From Dromaius novaehollandiae (Eukaryota > Chordata > Aves > Casuariiformes > Dromaiidae), in assembly GCF_036370855.1 (NCBI RefSeq), contig NC_088098.1:206691336-206755335 (forward strand): DNA of 64,000 nucleotides, given 5' to 3'. The notes under the pieces are model-generated. The model was not told the DNA's origin. It made no database searches and worked only from the letters and a program-made list of their open reading frames with translations. Of this stretch, positions 62,801-64,000 are shown piece after piece. Positions within the stretch are counted from its first letter, which is position 1; every line of letters begins with the position of its first letter. A program made the position numbers and the translations under genes.

Positions 62801-64000
62801 CAGTGCTGTGATTTGCCTGCCATACCTAGATAAGGGGTATGTCGTTATGTAAGTAGTTTGTCTCTGGCTTTGCATTCTTCACTATTAGCCTCCCAAGGAG
62901 CCAGTAATCTGGCATCTCTAAGACCCTCCAGATGGAAAAGTGTTTCAAGAAGGCTCTTAGTAAAGAATGAATTGCCTTGATTTCTTCTTGTGAAGAATTA
63001 ACATTTGTCCTTCCTGGCTTTGTTATCAAAAGTGCAAAGACGAAGTATCATTTCCGTTTTGCCTCTTGCCTTTTTGCCTTATGTATAAAGCCAGTTATGG
63101 TGGATTTGGTCTCAAAGCACACTTGCTAGCTGGAAGAAGCTGTGTGGTATGATTGCAGTGTTCATTTAGGGATGTGCAGTCAGAGGATCTGTAAAAACAG
63201 CAAGCACAAAATGAGCCTGAATGGAGATATGACATTCTTCTTCAAGTGCAAACACCTGCATTTTAGTGTCTACAGCACAAGCATATATGTAGAGTGAGTA
63301 CACAATCTGTGTGCTCAGTGGAGCCCTATGGGCTCATCCGTATGACATGTAGCCCTAAGTTCCATCACTCAGTCTTTGGCTGCTGCTGCAGAAGGACACA
63401 GGTCTCCCCCAGATCCTCTGCCACACTTCACAGCCCCCTGAAGAAGTCTCAGATGCCCTGAGATACCTATATGGTACCTGATGCCTATGTGCAGGCAATC
63501 AAACTGAGTTCTTAGTCAGTACAGTCCAGGGCCCAGGATGATTCAAGTGACCAAATGTAGATGTCTAGCAGAGGGTGAGCTGAATTACCCTCTACATACC
63601 AGTGTCTGCATTGACTAGGAACAGCATTCAGTCACCTGTACACAGGCAAGTAGGGCCATCTGAGACACCATAAGTTCTCTGTAACACCCTCGAGGGCTGG
63701 CAGAGGTAACACACGACCTAAGGGAAACCCATGACCTGTTGAGCAGCAACTAGAAGCTAGGTGGGTTGCCCTAGGGCATGTCAAATGGCATTAGATGCCT
63801 GTGTTTAGGTAATGGAGTCCCTGATCTTCAGTAACTATAATAGGAGCCTAGATATCCAGATCACAAATAAACAAGCATATGGTAGAGGCCTGAGGTGACT
63901 GAAGGTAAAACTGAATCCCACCCTAAACATCGTAAACAAGTGTAGGATCTTATCAGTAATCTGCCCCTGGCACTTGCACAGGGCACCCACTGCTGCATAC
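56801..64000. other. Intergenic region to the right edge
   Basis: No gene recognised. It contains an 18-bp palindrome at 58730-58747 and, from about 63,430, loosely repeated GATGCCTATGTGCAGGCAAT / GATGCCTGTGTTTAGGTAAT phrases of an unidentified old repeat. Short open frames lack similarity. Confidence 0.55.
58730..58747. repeat. 18-bp perfect palindrome
   Basis: TGTAGTTTATAAACTACA equals its own reverse complement. Confidence 0.97.

Overview
The window is vertebrate nuclear DNA, most likely from a bird or another sauropsid. The evidence is intron-split genes with GT..AG borders, a CpG-island promoter, the gene pair itself, and eroded ancient amniote repeats (MIR-like SINEs, a CR1 3' end, a hAT-type MITE). 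No mammal-specific repeats (L1, Alu) and no young CR1 copies were recognised. The species cannot be named from the sequence.

Left part (1-12,180, minus strand): the 5' part of CEP57, a centrosomal coiled-coil protein. Five coding exons (12180-12151, 6502-6346, 3382-3203, 2890-2769, 1866-1750) join in frame and encode residues 1-202. The rest of the gene lies beyond the left edge, and 1-1749 is intron.

Centre (about 11,770-13,460): a CpG island shared by two genes that start head to head, with start codons 911 bp apart. It holds ten CCAAT/ATTGG boxes plus E2F-, CHR-, NRF1- and CRE-like motifs, the layout of a bidirectional NF-Y promoter with a cell-cycle flavour.

Middle (13,092 to about 25,960, plus strand): the complete FAM76B gene. 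Ten coding exons encode 344 residues: eight CxxC pairs, a nine-histidine run, a basic nuclear-localisation-like segment and a C-terminal coiled coil. The head-to-head FAM76B/CEP57 order matches human 11q21. A candidate alternative last coding exon sits in the region otherwise read as 3' UTR.

Right part (about 26,000-64,000): no gene recognised. It holds simple repeats, short tandem duplications, a degenerate minisatellite, palindromes and old transposon remnants. Open frames here are short or open in several frames at once, and look fortuitous. In human the corresponding side of FAM76B is a long intergenic interval towards SESN3, so a gene-poor stretch fits. I found no bacterial-type system, CRISPR, rRNA or tRNA.
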